A stretch of 64,000 nucleotides of DNA. It comes from Leucobacter aridicollis (GTDB taxonomy: Bacteria; Actinomycetota; Actinomycetes; Actinomycetales; Microbacteriaceae). The stretch spans positions 620,001 to 684,000 of the forward strand of contig NZ_JACCBD010000001.1 of assembly GCF_013409595.1 (NCBI RefSeq), given 5' to 3'. The number at the start of each line of letters is the position of its first letter. The stretch's first letter is position 1. A program made the translations under genes and the position numbers. Below are positions 51,155 to 60,795 of the stretch, in pieces. Under the pieces are notes generated by a model. It worked only from the letters and a program-made list of their open reading frames with translations. It was not told the DNA's origin and searched no databases.

Positions 51155-52083
51155 CCGCGGACACGCAAGACCTCGGCCCCTACGGGCGCATGTACGAACT
51201 CGCTCCCGACGCGACGATGACCGGGTCGGTCGTGCCGGGGCGCGAGTTCACCGTGCACACGCTCGACTCTTCCGGTGGCCAGATCCGCGCCGACGTGGAC
51301 TACGGCGACCTCGACGCCAGCAAGTTTTTCCCGGTGGTCGGTCCGGTCGAAGTCGTCGGCGTTGAACCGGGAGATGTTGTCGAGATTGAGATTCTTGACA
51401 TGGATCTTGACCCACTCGCGCACACGTGGACCAGGCCGGGCCTCGGGCTCCTCGGGCAGGATCGGTTCGCGGTGATGGCCGTCGACACCGCCACGCTCGA
51501 GCTCCGGCCGGGCGGACCGGGGACCCCGGTGCTCGCCGCAGCGCAGCCGAAAGCACACGTGGGCGCGCTCGGGCTGCTCACCGACTCGGTCGAGCCGGCG
51601 CGCACACTTGGACACTACGGCGGCAACATTGACTTCAGTGCGGTTGGGGTCGGCGCGAAAGTGTGGATCACCGCGTCCGTGCCGGGCGGCGGCTTCTTCA
51701 TTGGTGATGTGCACGCGACGATCGGCGACGGCGAGGTCTGCGGAACCGGCGCAGAAACGGGTGCCTCGGTCTCGCTGCGGCTGAACCGGCTGGTGGGAGT
51801 CGGATCGATCCTGCCGACCGTCGAAGACATCGACGGACGTCTCTGGGTGATCGGCGTCGGCGCCTCCGTTGAGGAGGCGCTGCAGGAAGCAACCGCGTAC
51901 TGTGTGGCCAGGGTCGCCGATCAGGCGGACATTGGCAAGGACGAGGCGTACCTCTCGGTCGGGCTGCTTTTGAACGTCAAGGTCTGCCAAGTTGTGAACC
52001 CGCGAACGAGCGTCGCTGTCTCGCTCGACGGCGGGCTCGACCGGGTGCTGCGCGTTGCAGCGTCCGCACACGTGAACGTCTAG
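51151..52083 (+). CDS. Acetamidase/formamidase family hydrolase
   Basis: A 310-aa FmdA/AmdA-family protein (GGNIDFSAVGVGAKVWITAS, then GGFFIGDVHATIGDGEVCGT). The family hydrolyses small amides with release of ammonia. Coupling to a binding protein and an esterase-like gene suggests uptake and breakdown of an amide-containing compound; substrate not known. Confidence 0.87.
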   Translation: MTADTQDLGPYGRMYELAPDATMTGSVVPGREFTVHTLDSSGGQIRADVDYGDLDASKFFPVVGPVEVVGVEPGDVVEIEILDMDLDPLAHTWTRPGLGLLGQDRFAVMAVDTATLELRPGGPGTPVLAAAQPKAHVGALGLLTDSVEPARTLGHYGGNIDFSAVGVGAKVWITASVPGGGFFIGDVHATIGDGEVCGTGAETGASVSLRLNRLVGVGSILPTVEDIDGRLWVIGVGASVEEALQEATAYCVARVADQADIGKDEAYLSVGLLLNVKVCQVVNPRTSVAVSLDGGLDRVLRVAASAHVNV

Positions 52084-52095
52084 GCGAAAGGAACG

Positions 52096-53052
52096 ATGGT
52101 GAACCTCAGGACCGTCTTGGGCGACGTGCATGTTGACGGTGTCGACCGGGTGCTGCCGCATGAACATCTGCTCTGTGATTTCAGCCCGGTGACCGGAGAC
52201 CGCAACCACATCTTCAACAATCCGGCGCTTGCTGCACGTGAGCTCGGATATCTGAACGAAGACGTGCCGCCAGCCCCGGGCAGACAGCACGCCATCGTCG
52301 AAGTGACGCTTCGCGACCTGGGGCGTGACCCCGAGGGTCTGCGCCGCATCTCGCAAGAATCAGCCACGCACGTGGTGATGGGTACTGGCTGGTACCTCGA
52401 ACCGTACTACCCCAAAGAGGTCTACGAGGTCTCGGCCGAGCAGCACGCGGCCCTGATGATTCGGGAGATCGAGGAAGGCGTTCTCGCCGCAGACGGGACG
52501 CGGATTCGCGCTGGCGTGATCGGCGAGATCGGCACACACGGCGGCACGCTCTCGCCAGCAGAAGAGCGGGTGCTTCGCGCGGCGGGCCGCGCCTCGAACG
52601 CGACGGGTGCAGCGGTGACGACGCACGCGTTCATGTATCCGACCGGGGTTGACCAGTTGAGCATTCTCGAAGAAGAAGGGGTCGATCCGCGCCGCATCGC
52701 GATCGGGCACGTCGATACCTTCCTTGACCACGCCTACCTCACGGGGTTGCTGGACAGGGGCGTCTATCTGCAGTTCGACACGTGCGGGCGTGAACACCTC
52801 ATGCCTGACGGCTTGCGTGTGGAGATGCTTGTGCGGCTCATTGACGAGGGCTGGGCGGACTCCCTCCTCATCTCGAGTGACCGCTGTCACATGACCGACC
52901 TGAGGATCCGTGGCGGACTCGCCTACTCGTGGGCAATCGCGGGGTTTTGTGACCTGCTCCGAGCCTCGGGGGTTGCTGAGACGGTTGTTGACCAGCTCAC
53001 CAGGGAGAACCCGTTGCGGCTGCTCGGCGGCGTGCGGGCAGCGAACGCGTAA
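52096..53052 (+). CDS. Phosphotriesterase-family hydrolase
   Basis: A 318-aa amidohydrolase-fold protein of the PTE family. Metal ligands: LPHEH near 20, bridging Glu in VIGEIG near 138 (Lys in classic phosphotriesterase), His in TTHAF, His in IGHVDTF, Asp in SSDRC. Natural relatives are lactonases or amidases rather than true phosphotriesterases. The gene follows the amidase by 12 bp and ends the operon. Confidence 0.87.
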   Translation: MVNLRTVLGDVHVDGVDRVLPHEHLLCDFSPVTGDRNHIFNNPALAARELGYLNEDVPPAPGRQHAIVEVTLRDLGRDPEGLRRISQESATHVVMGTGWYLEPYYPKEVYEVSAEQHAALMIREIEEGVLAADGTRIRAGVIGEIGTHGGTLSPAEERVLRAAGRASNATGAAVTTHAFMYPTGVDQLSILEEEGVDPRRIAIGHVDTFLDHAYLTGLLDRGVYLQFDTCGREHLMPDGLRVEMLVRLIDEGWADSLLISSDRCHMTDLRIRGGLAYSWAIAGFCDLLRASGVAETVVDQLTRENPLRLLGGVRAANA

Positions 53053-53136
53053 ACCTCGGTTTTTGTCTTCTTAACCGTGGCCATGGAACTGTCGCGAGCG
53101 CGCTCGCCGCACCTAAGCCGCAGTTGACAGCGCCTT

Positions 53137-53193
53137 CCAACGACACAGGCGGGGTACCGGACGTTGGGTCCGGTACCCCGCCTGTGTCGTTGG
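53137..53193. terminator. Perfect 26-bp hairpin after catabolic operon
   Basis: Arms 53137-53162 and 53168-53193 are perfect reverse complements with a 5-nt loop. The stem is GC-rich and has no T run. It likely ends the operon, though its length and symmetry are unusual and may reflect a repeat element. Confidence 0.7.
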
Positions 53194-53685
53194 TGTGTCG
53201 TCTCGACCACCCCGCGCGACGCGGCGGGCGGTCGGAAACCATCGCAGTTCACGAGGTAAACGGGGCCACTGAAGCTCGTGAGCTCACGTGAACAAACGGC
53301 TCGGACCGACTTGAATTGTGGCAGGTTCGCTGGAATCCGCCATGCAGACACGCACAGCGATCCGCGCAGTCGTTCCTGGCCAAGTTCTGCGCGCGCCGGG
53401 ACCCGAGCTAGATACCCAGATGAGGCGGTCGTTAGGAACACAGGCTGGCTACCAGCACGTGCTCGCGTTTTTGACAACAGATTCGGAAAAGGTTGTACGA
53501 GTCCTCCGGATGGCCGGGCCGATGTCCGGGGAAAAGTTGCTTGAGAGATCTGGTCCCAGAGGTTAGTCTCATCGGGGGGGTTCGTCTATGTTCTGCCAGT
53601 GACCAAACTGGGCGGAATCTTCGCGAAAACTTTTGAAGAAGATCCTCCATCCTTTTACATTGACGTCAAAGATAGAAGGTCGAAC
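53194..53685. other. Upstream region of the surface-protein gene
   Basis: No gene is supported. TTGACA at 53471-53476 might be a -35, with TGTACG 17 bp later. Small open frames here lack ribosome sites. Confidence 0.35.
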
Positions 53686-56600
53686 ATGAGAAAACTCATC
53701 CCTCCGGCGAGGCGCCGAAGAGAAGGGACGCGGAGTATTGCGCTTGGCACGGCAGCAGCCGTCGTCATAGCGCCCGCGCTCTTCATGTCTCAGGCAGCTT
53801 TCGCTGCCGATGCCGATCCGACGGCGCGATCTGCCGGCCAAGGACAGCTCATCAACCTTGATCTGCTCGACCTTGATCTCGCCTCGCTCGGCTTCACCCA
53901 AACCAGCTTCCCGGCGAAGCCCGGCCCGGATACTGGACAGCTCGATCTGGGTGTCCTCGGCAATGAGACCATCAGGTTGGGAGATGGTCTTCAGCTACCG
54001 CTGCTGAAGAATGCACAAGGGCAGGGGCTCATCCACCTCGGTGAATTGGGAGCGGCGAGCAGCTACAGCGAGTCGCTGTCAGACGCGAGCTCTAAAGCCT
54101 CTTCGGGCGTGCTCGGTTCTGGCGGATCCATTGCAGTGAGCCCGAACACAGGGGTGGGCACTGACCCGGCCTACGTGGATCTCACTGATTTGCTCGACCA
54201 GCTTAATGTCAGCGGTCTGACCGACTCTGTCCTTGATCAGGCTCGTGTCGAGCTTGGCAGTCTTGCAACGTCAGCAGAGAGCGCAAGCGACGTAGTGACC
54301 AGCGAGTACGTTCTCGCGGGCGCGAACATCACAGTGCGCAGCCCGCTTGTGGGGACCATTGCAACGAACCTCGGTGGTGTCGTTCAGACCGCGGTGCAGC
54401 CCGTCAACGACCTCGTTGAAAGTGACGGTGCCCTTAATAAGCTCCTCACCACCTTGAAAGACGCGCTGAACGGGTTCGACCTGGGAGTGGCGAAGATCAA
54501 GGTCGGCGCTGCGACCGTTGCTATCGATGGAATAGATACTGTCGGAGCAAGCGTCGTCGAGCAGCTGATTAGCACGCCGATTGCGAACAACAGCGGCTCA
54601 GTCTCGATCGATCTCGGCACCGGCGAGGTCACTCTCGACGTCGCCAAGCTGATCAAGGAAGCCGATGGCTCGGACGTCAACTCCCTTCCTGCAAACTACA
54701 ACGTAGTATCGGCAGAATTCGTGCAAGCCGTTACCACCGGCATCACGGAATCGCTCGCTGGGATCACCACGAAGGTGACGACGATCCTGAACTCGGTACT
54801 CAACAACCTCGCAGTCAGCCTTGACGTTCAGGTTGAGGCCTGTGCTGTGCTTTGCTTGGCAGACGGCGGCGTGAAGGTGGCTGGGACCTTGGCTCAGTTC
54901 GCCGGAACCGACCCGACTCCGCCCAAGCTGACGACCACGCTGAAGATTGCAGGACTCGTCGACGTCGGCGCGCTACTCAATCCCGTGCTAACGATCGTTC
55001 TCAACACGATTACAACGGTTACCGGCCCGACTATTCAAGGTGTGCTCAATACGGTATCCGCCGGACTCGGCAACGTGATCAACCCGGTTGTGAAGGCCGT
55101 GACGGATCCGCTGGAGCCAGTCCTCCGGGGAGTACTCGACCAGCTCGTGACGCTGCGCATCAACGAACAGCCAACTGCCGTTCCGGTGAACGGAGATGGT
55201 GATCTCGGTGTAGGTAGCTTCACCGTGCGCGCGATCTCGCTCGGCCTTCTCCCGGCAGCTGGCGGTGAAGGCATCGCGAAGCTCTCGCTCGCGTCGTCGA
55301 CCGTGCGCGCTGCCGTGGAAGATGACAATGGCAATGTGAATGCTTCGGCTTCGGCTGCTGCGTCGGCGAATGCTGATGATGAGAGCAATGCTTCGGCTCA
55401 GGCGGCGGCGCAGGCTGCGGCTGATGCGGATGCGAACTCGACGGCGTCGGCTGCTGCTGATGCGGATGCGACTGCTGCAGCTTCGGCTGCTGCGACTGCT
55501 GATGCTTCGGCGGATGCGTCGCAGGATGTGGATGCTGATGCGAATGCGTCGGCAGCTGCTGCGTCGAGTGCTTCGGCTGATTCGACCGCTGATGCTGCGC
55601 AGGATGCTGATGCTTCGGCTGCGGCGAATGCGAATGCTTCGGCGGCGGCTTCGGCTGCTGCGGAGGCTGACGCTTCGACGGATGCTTCTGCGGATGCAGC
55701 TGCGAACGCGGATGCGGATGCTGATGCAGGAGCTTCGGTTGCTGCGAATGCTGACGCCGTTGCAGATGCGAGTGCGGATGCTGATGTTGATGGCAATGTG
55801 AATGCTTCGGCTTCGGCTGCTGCGTCGGCGAATGCTGATGATGAGAGCAATGCTTCGGCTCAGGCGGCGGCGCAGGCTGCGGCTGATGCGGATGCGAACT
55901 CGACGGCGTCGGCTGCTGCTGATGCGGATGCGACTGCTGCAGCTTCGGCTGCTGCGACTGCTGATGCTTCGGCGGATGCGTCGCAGGATGTGGATGCTGA
56001 TGCGAATGCGTCGGCAGCTGCTGCGTCGAGTGCTTCGGCTGATTCGACCGCTGATGCTGCGCAGGATGCTGATGCTTCGGCTGCGGCGAATGCGAATGCT
56101 TCGGCGGCGGCTTCGGCTGCTGCGGAGGCTGACGCTTCGACGGATGCTTCTGCGGATGCAGCTGCGAACGCGGATGCGGATGCTGATGCAGGAGCTTCGG
56201 TTGCTGCGAATGCTGACGCCGTTGCAGATGCGAGTGCGGATGCTGATGTTGATGGCAATGTGAATGCTTCGGCTTCGGCTGCTGCGTCGGCGAATGCTGA
56301 TGATGAGAGCAATGCTTCGGCTCAGGCGGCGGCGCAGGCTGCGGCTGATGCGGATGCGAACTCGACGGCGTCGGCTGCTGCTGATGCGGATGCGACTGCT
56401 GCAGCTTCGGCTGCTGCGACTGCTGATGCTTCGGCGGATGCGTCGCAGGATGTGGATGCTGATGCGAATGCGTCGGCAGCTGCTGCGTCGAGTGCTTCGG
56501 CTGATTCGACCGCTGATGCTGCGCAGGATGCTGATGCTTCGGCTGCGGCGAATGCGAATGCTTCGGCGGCGGCTTCGGCTGCTGCGGAGGCTGACGCTTC

Positions 56601-57780
56601 GACGGATGCTTCTGCGGATGCAGCTGCGAACGCGGATGCGGATGCTGATGCAGGAGCTTCGGTTGCTGCGAATGCTGACGCCGTTGCAGATGCGAGTGCG
56701 GATGCTGATGTTGATGGCAATGTGAATGCTTCGGCTTCGGCTGCTGCGTCGGCGAATGCTGATGATGAGAGCAATGCTTCGGCTCAGGCGGCGGCGCAGG
56801 CTGCGGCTGATGCGGATGCGAACTCGACGGCGTCGGCTGCTGCTGATGCGGATGCGACTGCTGCAGCTTCGGCTGCTGCGACTGCTGATGCTTCGGCGGA
56901 TGCGTCGCAGGATGTGGATGCTGATGCGAATGCGTCGGCAGCTGCTGCGTCGAGTGCTTCGGCTGATTCGACCGCTGATGCTGCGCAGGATGCTGATGCT
57001 TCGGCTGCGGCGAATGCGAATGCTTCGGCGGCGGCTTCGGCTGCTGCGGAGGCTGACGCTTCGACGGATGCTGATGCCTCGGCGTCGGCTGCGGCTCAGG
57101 CGGCGGCTGAAGCTGACGCATCAACGGATGCTTCTACGGAAGCAGCCGCTGCCGCGGATGCCAGTGCGAGCGCCAGCAGCAATGCTGATGCTGATGCCGA
57201 CAACAACGGTGAGGCTGACTCTGGTCGAAACGTCGAGGGCGCTGCTGATGACAGCGGAAACGTGAACGCTTCGGCGACGGCTGCTGCGTCGGCGAATGCT
57301 GATGATGAGAGCAATGCTTCGGCTCAGGCGGCGGCGCAGGCTGCGGCTGATGCGGATGCGAACTCGACGGCGTCGGCTGCTGCTGATGCGGATGCGACTG
57401 CTGCAGCTTCGGCTGCTGCGACTGCTGATGCTTCGGCGGATGCGTCGCAGGATGTGGATGCTGATGCGAATGCGTCGGCAGCTGCTGCGTCGAGTGCTTC
57501 GGCTGATTCGACCGCTGATGCTGCGCAGGATGCTGATGCTTCGGCTGCGGCGAATGCGAATGCTTCGGCGGCGGCTTCGGCTGCTGCGAAGGCGAGCGCC
57601 TCTGCAAACGCTTCTGCAAGCTCCGCCGGCAACGGTAACGCAAGTGGCAAGCCTGCTCTTGCAAACAGCGGTTCAGACGCCAACGTGTGGCTCTTCGCAG
57701 GTGTCGGATTGTTGTTGATCGTCGCTGGCGGGACCGCAGTCGCACTGCGTTCGAGCTCGCGATTCTCGGCGCGCTCCTGA
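53686..57780 (+). CDS. Choice-of-anchor G-like surface protein with Ala/Asp repeats
   Basis: A 1364-aa exported protein. ATG at 53686 follows AGAAGG; a signal peptide ends near AAFAADA. Residues about 45-540 resemble the choice-of-anchor G family (QLINLDLLDLDLASLGFTQT). Residues 549-1300 are almost only Ala, Asp, Ser, Asn, Glu and Thr, in 154-aa tandem units. The C-terminus has LANSG, a membrane helix (VWLFAGVGLLLIVAGGTAVA) and Arg/Ser tail, a sortase-type anchor variant. The repeats probably form an extended acidic stalk. Confidence 0.85.
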   Translation: MRKLIPPARRRREGTRSIALGTAAAVVIAPALFMSQAAFAADADPTARSAGQGQLINLDLLDLDLASLGFTQTSFPAKPGPDTGQLDLGVLGNETIRLGDGLQLPLLKNAQGQGLIHLGELGAASSYSESLSDASSKASSGVLGSGGSIAVSPNTGVGTDPAYVDLTDLLDQLNVSGLTDSVLDQARVELGSLATSAESASDVVTSEYVLAGANITVRSPLVGTIATNLGGVVQTAVQPVNDLVESDGALNKLLTTLKDALNGFDLGVAKIKVGAATVAIDGIDTVGASVVEQLISTPIANNSGSVSIDLGTGEVTLDVAKLIKEADGSDVNSLPANYNVVSAEFVQAVTTGITESLAGITTKVTTILNSVLNNLAVSLDVQVEACAVLCLADGGVKVAGTLAQFAGTDPTPPKLTTTLKIAGLVDVGALLNPVLTIVLNTITTVTGPTIQGVLNTVSAGLGNVINPVVKAVTDPLEPVLRGVLDQLVTLRINEQPTAVPVNGDGDLGVGSFTVRAISLGLLPAAGGEGIAKLSLASSTVRAAVEDDNGNVNASASAAASANADDESNASAQAAAQAAADADANSTASAAADADATAAASAAATADASADASQDVDADANASAAAASSASADSTADAAQDADASAAANANASAAASAAAEADASTDASADAAANADADADAGASVAANADAVADASADADVDGNVNASASAAASANADDESNASAQAAAQAAADADANSTASAAADADATAAASAAATADASADASQDVDADANASAAAASSASADSTADAAQDADASAAANANASAAASAAAEADASTDASADAAANADADADAGASVAANADAVADASADADVDGNVNASASAAASANADDESNASAQAAAQAAADADANSTASAAADADATAAASAAATADASADASQDVDADANASAAAASSASADSTADAAQDADASAAANANASAAASAAAEADASTDASADAAANADADADAGASVAANADAVADASADADVDGNVNASASAAASANADDESNASAQAAAQAAADADANSTASAAADADATAAASAAATADASADASQDVDADANASAAAASSASADSTADAAQDADASAAANANASAAASAAAEADASTDADASASAAAQAAAEADASTDASTEAAAAADASASASSNADADADNNGEADSGRNVEGAADDSGNVNASATAAASANADDESNASAQAAAQAAADADANSTASAAADADATAAASAAATADASADASQDVDADANASAAAASSASADSTADAAQDADASAAANANASAAASAAAKASASANASASSAGNGNASGKPALANSGSDANVWLFAGVGLLLIVAGGTAVALRSSSRFSARS
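55330..57072 (+). repeat. 462-bp tandem repeats (3.8 copies)
   Basis: Units start at 55330, 55792, 56254 and 56716; the last breaks off at 57072. Adjacent units look identical at DNA level. Alanine is coded almost only by GCT and GCG and aspartate by GAT, unlike the GCC/GAC-rich neighbours. The low-complexity DNA leaves all six frames open. Confidence 0.92.
57255..57588 (+). repeat. Partial fifth copy of the 462-bp repeat
   Basis: Identical to the first two thirds of the unit from about 57279 to 57588. It is separated from the main array by a unique spacer (about 57073-57254) rich in Ala, Glu and Asn codons. Confidence 0.85.
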
Positions 57781-57792
57781 CAATTTGCGAAA

Positions 57793-57839
57793 GAGCTTGC
57801 CGCTAGGTTGGGCGTACAGTTCAACCTAGCGGCAAGCTC
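57793..57839. terminator. 18-bp hairpin after surface-protein gene
   Basis: GAGCTTGCCGCTAGGTTG (57793-57810) pairs perfectly with 57822-57839 across an 11-nt loop. No T run. Confidence 0.65.
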
Positions 57840-57863
57840 ACCGCCCACTGTGACCAACTGATC

Positions 57864-57908
57864 ACAGCGTGCTGTCTAAGCGATTGCTTGGACAGCACGC
57901 TGTTTTTT
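57864..57908 (+). terminator. Rho-independent terminator
   Basis: ACAGCGTGCTGTC (57864-57876) pairs with GACAGCACGCTGT (57891-57903), followed by a T run. It stands just before the DUF5819 gene, whose start is 14 bp on, so it may act as an attenuator. Confidence 0.8.
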
Positions 57909-57921
57909 CGAAAGAAGTCAG

Positions 57922-58698
57922 ATGACTGAAAGCCGTTTGAAGCGGAGACCTCCCGTAGTTCGAGGAGCAATGATCGCATTCTCGCTCTTCGTCGCCTGGC
58001 ATATATTTGCCTCATTTCTCTGGATTGCTCCGCCTTCGCCCTTGCGGGAAGTTGTCCCAGCCAAAATGCTCTCGGGCTACATGCTCCCGATGTTCGGTCA
58101 GTCCTGGAGCGTCTTCGCGCCCGAACCGATCAATGGTGATTACCGAATCAAGGTCCGTGCCGTCACTAACGCTTCTGGCGAGGAACAAGTGACCGAGTGG
58201 GTAGATGCGACAGAAGTGGAACTCTCCATGATCCAGTACAATCTGTTCCCCCCGCGCGCGGGTCTTGGGGCATACGAGGTCGCGAGTCAGCTCAAGGGAT
58301 CCTTCGACAAACTCACCGACGACCACAGAGTTATTGCGGGTCTCAATTACTTCGACGAGGATTGGCAGTCGCGTCTCGAACAGAAGATGAAAGGGTACGG
58401 CCAGCCGGAACTTGTCGACGCCTATGTCAAAGCAGAAGCACAGGCCCTCGCTTATTCCTCCCAGGTCGCGTTCGCGATGTGGGGCCAAGAAAACGTCGTG
58501 CGAGTGCAGTACCAGGTCACGAGGCAGAACATTGTCCCGTTTGCGAAGCGTCACGACCCTGAAGCGGAGCGGCCCCCGGTACAGCACGTGACAACCGGTT
58601 GGCGAGGAACTGTGGTCCGAGACGGGCAGAACAGCGCAGCGTTTGAGGACGTATTCGTTCGCCAGTACGAGAAGATTCAGCAAGAGGGCACGAAGTAA
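57922..58698 (+). CDS. DUF5819 protein
   Basis: A 258-aa protein with one N-terminal membrane helix (GAMIAFSLFVAWHIFASFLW) and an extracytoplasmic DUF5819 domain (MFGQSWSVFAPEPINGDYRI). These proteins occur directly upstream of HTTM proteins, as here. The ATG follows AAAGAAG. The pair is presumed to form one membrane complex; the reaction is unknown. Confidence 0.85.
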   Translation: MTESRLKRRPPVVRGAMIAFSLFVAWHIFASFLWIAPPSPLREVVPAKMLSGYMLPMFGQSWSVFAPEPINGDYRIKVRAVTNASGEEQVTEWVDATEVELSMIQYNLFPPRAGLGAYEVASQLKGSFDKLTDDHRVIAGLNYFDEDWQSRLEQKMKGYGQPELVDAYVKAEAQALAYSSQVAFAMWGQENVVRVQYQVTRQNIVPFAKRHDPEAERPPVQHVTTGWRGTVVRDGQNSAAFEDVFVRQYEKIQQEGTK

Positions 58699-59780
58699 TG
58701 ACGAAGCAACATCTCCCTCAGACGAATCGTCCCATCCGCACGGCCTGGATCTTCCTCAAACTGTTGTTCTCACACCTCGTTGGGATCGCAAAGACGGTCG
58801 TCGTCTCCATCGCCAGTGCACTCGACTCGTGGCTGCTCGATTCCCGTAAAGCGTTATACGGCATCGCAGTTACTCGCATGCTCTTGGGCCTCTCCGCGCT
58901 TGGACTATTGCTCTCGAACTATTCGACGCGACTGTATAGCTTCGGCTCCGGGTCGGTGTGGAACGGTGAAGTTATCGAGCCCAAGAGCGATTTTCCCAAG
59001 ATCTGGCTCTTCAGCCTCTTTCACCGCGCGATTACAAATGACTACACGTATTCCTTGCTCTACATTGCTCTCATCGCGCTCGCAGTGCTCGTGATCGTAG
59101 GCTGGCGGACACGGATTGTCCTGCCAGCCTTCTTGGTGATGTGGGTTTCGTTCATCGAAGCAAATGACATGCTGGGCGACCAAGGTGACAACATGTTCCG
59201 CATCGCCGTCCTCATCATGCTGTTCATGGATACCTCTCGTCGATGGTCTTTTGACGCAAAGCGACGAGACAAGCAAAAAAGTTCCGCTGACCAATCCGTA
59301 CCCGGTCAACTGGGAAACCTTCTTCACAATCTCGGGCTTGTGGCGCTCACCGCACAGGTATGCTTTGTCTACGCGTCCGGAGCGCTGTATAAGGCAGGAG
59401 GGGCGCCGTGGTCGGGCGGCTACGCCGTCTACAATCCGCTCCAGACTGAGCGCTTCGGCACCTGGCCCGTACTGTCTGATTTCGTGACCAGTTGGGGGCC
59501 GATGGTGGCCGTCGCCACCTGGGGTTCCATAATTATCCAGTTCGCTTTTGTGTTCCTCCTCCTCACTCGGCCTACACGAATAATCGGCCTCATTGGAATC
59601 TTGAGTTTCCATATTGGAATCGCAGTCCTCATGGGCCTGCCGTGGTTCTCGCTGACAATGGTTGCGATCGACTCCATCTTCATACGCGACAGGACTTGGA
59701 AAGGCATGAGCGCTCGCGTGCAGCATCTCGCACTGAAAGCTCGCACGCTCGCATCGGGGGCCGCCTCGCGGGAGATCTAG
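58698..59780 (+). CDS. HTTM-domain membrane protein
   Basis: A 360-aa polytopic protein with the HTTM pattern of vitamin-K-dependent gamma-carboxylases (ITRMLLGLSALGLLL-like start, GDQGDNMFRIAVLIMLFMDT, then YASGALYKAGGAPW). Bacterial relatives lack proven carboxylase activity. The start overlaps the DUF5819 stop. Confidence 0.87.
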   Translation: MTKQHLPQTNRPIRTAWIFLKLLFSHLVGIAKTVVVSIASALDSWLLDSRKALYGIAVTRMLLGLSALGLLLSNYSTRLYSFGSGSVWNGEVIEPKSDFPKIWLFSLFHRAITNDYTYSLLYIALIALAVLVIVGWRTRIVLPAFLVMWVSFIEANDMLGDQGDNMFRIAVLIMLFMDTSRRWSFDAKRRDKQKSSADQSVPGQLGNLLHNLGLVALTAQVCFVYASGALYKAGGAPWSGGYAVYNPLQTERFGTWPVLSDFVTSWGPMVAVATWGSIIIQFAFVFLLLTRPTRIIGLIGILSFHIGIAVLMGLPWFSLTMVAIDSIFIRDRTWKGMSARVQHLALKARTLASGAASREI

Positions 59781-59805
59781 ACACTGGGCTGACCCAAGTG
59801 GTGCT

Positions 59806-59843
59806 GCCGTTGGAGGCGCGTTGCGAGCCGTACCTCCAACGGC
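59806..59843. terminator. Hairpin after HTTM gene
   Basis: GCCGTTGGAGG (59806-59816) pairs with CCTCCAACGGC (59833-59843). No T run; probably a terminator serving the HTTM side. The gap 59844-60003 holds nothing else recognised. Confidence 0.6.
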
Positions 59844-60003
59844 GGTCTGCAGGGTGTCACCATGACGCAGCGACCCGCGATGCGAAGCCACCTGAGTGCT
59901 TCGGAAGACCCCAGGGGCAAACATGAAGTGGGAAACTGCGGACGCTCGACTTCGTACCGGAGAATGTCGGGGGCCAATGGCCGGGAACGTCGTGGTGCTG
60001 ACG

Positions 60004-60753
60004 TCACCTGCCCACCCGAATCTCAGACATACTCACCGATGGCCAGCGCGCGAGGGCGTCGAGGACGCGGCGTCGTGATACCTCGATGTGGGGGCCGAGG
60101 AAGTCGACCGCTTTCTGAGCATCACGCCGTTCGACGAAGCGCACCACGTCAGTGAGGGCGCTCACGCGGCCCCCGAGCTCGGCGAACTCTGACTCAATGA
60201 CGAGTCGCCAGACGCGGCTGAGCTCGCCGTTGATACGGTGATGCGAGGCAAGCAGGTACGGGTTGTCGCTCGCCTCGGCGATGACCGTGAAAATCTGCAG
60301 CGCGGCGTCGATCGCCGCAACGAGATTGTCACGCGTGGCCTGATCGTTGCCGGGAACGATCTCGGCGTTGAGACGTGCGCCGACCTTGGTGACCTCGGCG
60401 AGCTGCGCATCGCTCAGTGCTGGGATGCCAGTGCGGGCGATCTCTGGCGCGAGGAGCGCCCAGAAATCGAAGAGCTTGCCGACCGAGTGCAGCGTCAGGG
60501 GAGCGACGACCGACCCCTTGCGTGGCTGGGTGATGAGCAGCCCCTCCTGGTCGAGCCTCGTCATCGCGTTGCGCACGGATGCCATGCTCATGCCGAGACT
60601 CGTGACCAGCCCGCGCTCGGTCACCTTTTGCCCCGGTGCGAGACGGCAGGAGACAATGTCGCCCTTGATCCGGTTGTACGCGATCTCCGCGAGCGGCAGG
60701 TCAGCGGCACCCCCAGGGGGTGTTCTCGTCGCCGTCTGCGTGGGCTGTGACAT
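60004..60753 (-). CDS. GntR-family (FCD) regulator
   Basis: A 249-aa regulator: N-terminal winged helix (EIAYNRIKGDIVSCRLAPGQ, ERGLVTSLGMSMASVRNAMT) and a C-terminal helical FCD ligand domain with His residues (ASHHRINGEL, FLGPHIE). It diverges from the FAH operon and probably represses it. ATG follows GAGAGGC. Confidence 0.88.
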   Translation of the reverse strand: MSQPTQTATRTPPGGAADLPLAEIAYNRIKGDIVSCRLAPGQKVTERGLVTSLGMSMASVRNAMTRLDQEGLLITQPRKGSVVAPLTLHSVGKLFDFWALLAPEIARTGIPALSDAQLAEVTKVGARLNAEIVPGNDQATRDNLVAAIDAALQIFTVIAEASDNPYLLASHHRINGELSRVWRLVIESEFAELGGRVSALTDVVRFVERRDAQKAVDFLGPHIEVSRRRVLDALARWPSVSMSEIRVGR

Positions 60754-60795
60754 CTCGCTGCCTCTCGGTGTGGAACACCCTCAGACTACAACCTC

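Noticed and set aside
55220..57124. Long open frames in all other frames of the repeat array
   Set aside because: They arise from low-complexity repeats (GCT, GCG, GAT). Their products are Arg/Leu or His/Pro/Gln low-complexity strings.
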